Below, one piece after another: positions 5,306-5,448 of a stretch of DNA of 5,448 nucleotides; the stretch's first letter is position 1, and each line of letters begins with the position of its first letter. The stretch is taken from positions 1 through 5,448 of the forward strand of contig CAIYWM010000647.1 in NCBI GenBank assembly GCA_903929895.1, read 5' to 3'. Origin of the DNA: an uncultured Alphaproteobacteria bacterium. GTDB lineage: Bacteria; Pseudomonadota; Alphaproteobacteria; Reyranellales; Reyranellaceae. Position numbers and translations under genes: made by a program. The notes beneath the pieces were generated by a model that saw only the letters and a list, made by a program, of their open reading frames with translations, made no database searches and had not been told where the DNA came from.

Positions 5306-5448
5306 GTGGCCCGGGAGTTGACCCTTGCTGAATTAGCCGACCTCAAGACTGTCCGGCGTCAGGACCACTGATACGGATTTAGCGTCTTGAGGAAGAGAGG
5401 ATTTCCGGCTCATCGTCATCCCCAGGGGAGCGAGATGAGACAGAAATC
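5306..5448 (+). pseudogene. decayed tyrosine integrase, N-terminal remnant (partial)
   Basis: A GTG at 5306 with GGGAGGAC ahead opens MARELTLAELADLKTVRRQDH and stops at 5369-5371. The M-A-R-x-L-T-x7-L-K pattern is like the start of P4-type tyrosine integrases with the DUF4102 arm-binding domain. In the +1 frame, bases 5400-5435 read DFRLIVIPRGAR, resembling the G-x-R-L-x-V-x-P-S-G-x-K strand of the same domain, at about residue 32 where it is expected. The two pieces lie in different frames, and the second frame has stops at 5388-5390 and 5436-5438, so the gene is broken or very divergent. Position directly after tRNA-Ser supports an old integration event. Alternatively 5435-5448 is the start of a new gene (MRQK, with GGGGAG upstream). 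The window ends too soon to decide. Confidence 0.45.

Noticed and set aside
1..5448. CRISPR array or other regularly spaced repeats
   Set aside because: No repeated units of 20-40 bases at regular spacing are present; the only repeats are the REP units and short motifs listed.

Overview
The window reads as chromosome from a GC-rich alphaproteobacterium. The evidence is GC-dominated third codon positions, an ABHD10-type hydrolase next to a GT4 glycosyltransferase and thrS, and a palindromic intergenic repeat of the CCTCA..CTGAG / CGTCTCGAAGGATG type that is common in that class. The order or genus cannot be fixed from the sequence.

Layout. Positions 1-1133 (minus) hold the N-terminal ~377 codons of thrS, cut by the window edge. 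A 195-bp gap follows with a possible promoter and two leader hairpins. At 1329-2465 (minus) is a GT4-like glycosyltransferase with unusual donor-site residues. A 59-bp divergent spacer separates it from an ABHD10-like alpha/beta hydrolase at 2525-3271 (plus). At 3342-4467 lies a complete-looking IS110-group insertion sequence on the minus strand. Next come palindromic repeats, a small two-helix membrane protein (4614-4967, minus), tRNA-Ser(GGA) with a good promoter (5083-5172, plus), and what looks like the decayed start of a tyrosine integrase (5306 to the end).

The most interesting system is the IS110 element. Its ends can be set because it splits a REP palindrome: CCTCACCCTG-AG on one side and AG-GAGGCCCGAAGGGCC on the other, leaving a duplicated core that reads CT on the transposase strand, the core known for IS621. 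The ~170 nt upstream of the transposase folds by eye into two consecutive internal-loop hairpins, the architecture of an IS110 bridge RNA. Their loops carry short segments that match, in the expected order, the left target, right target, left donor and right donor sequences. Joining the two ends in a circle would create TTGACC-17 bp-TATCAA, a plausible sigma-70 promoter that is absent in the integrated form. All of this was paired by hand and not folded or searched by computer.

The insertion sits between two convergent genes (hydrolase and membrane protein) and disrupts neither. The tRNA-Ser with an integrase remnant downstream marks a second, older site of mobile-element traffic. The remaining genes are ordinary housekeeping or conserved genes.
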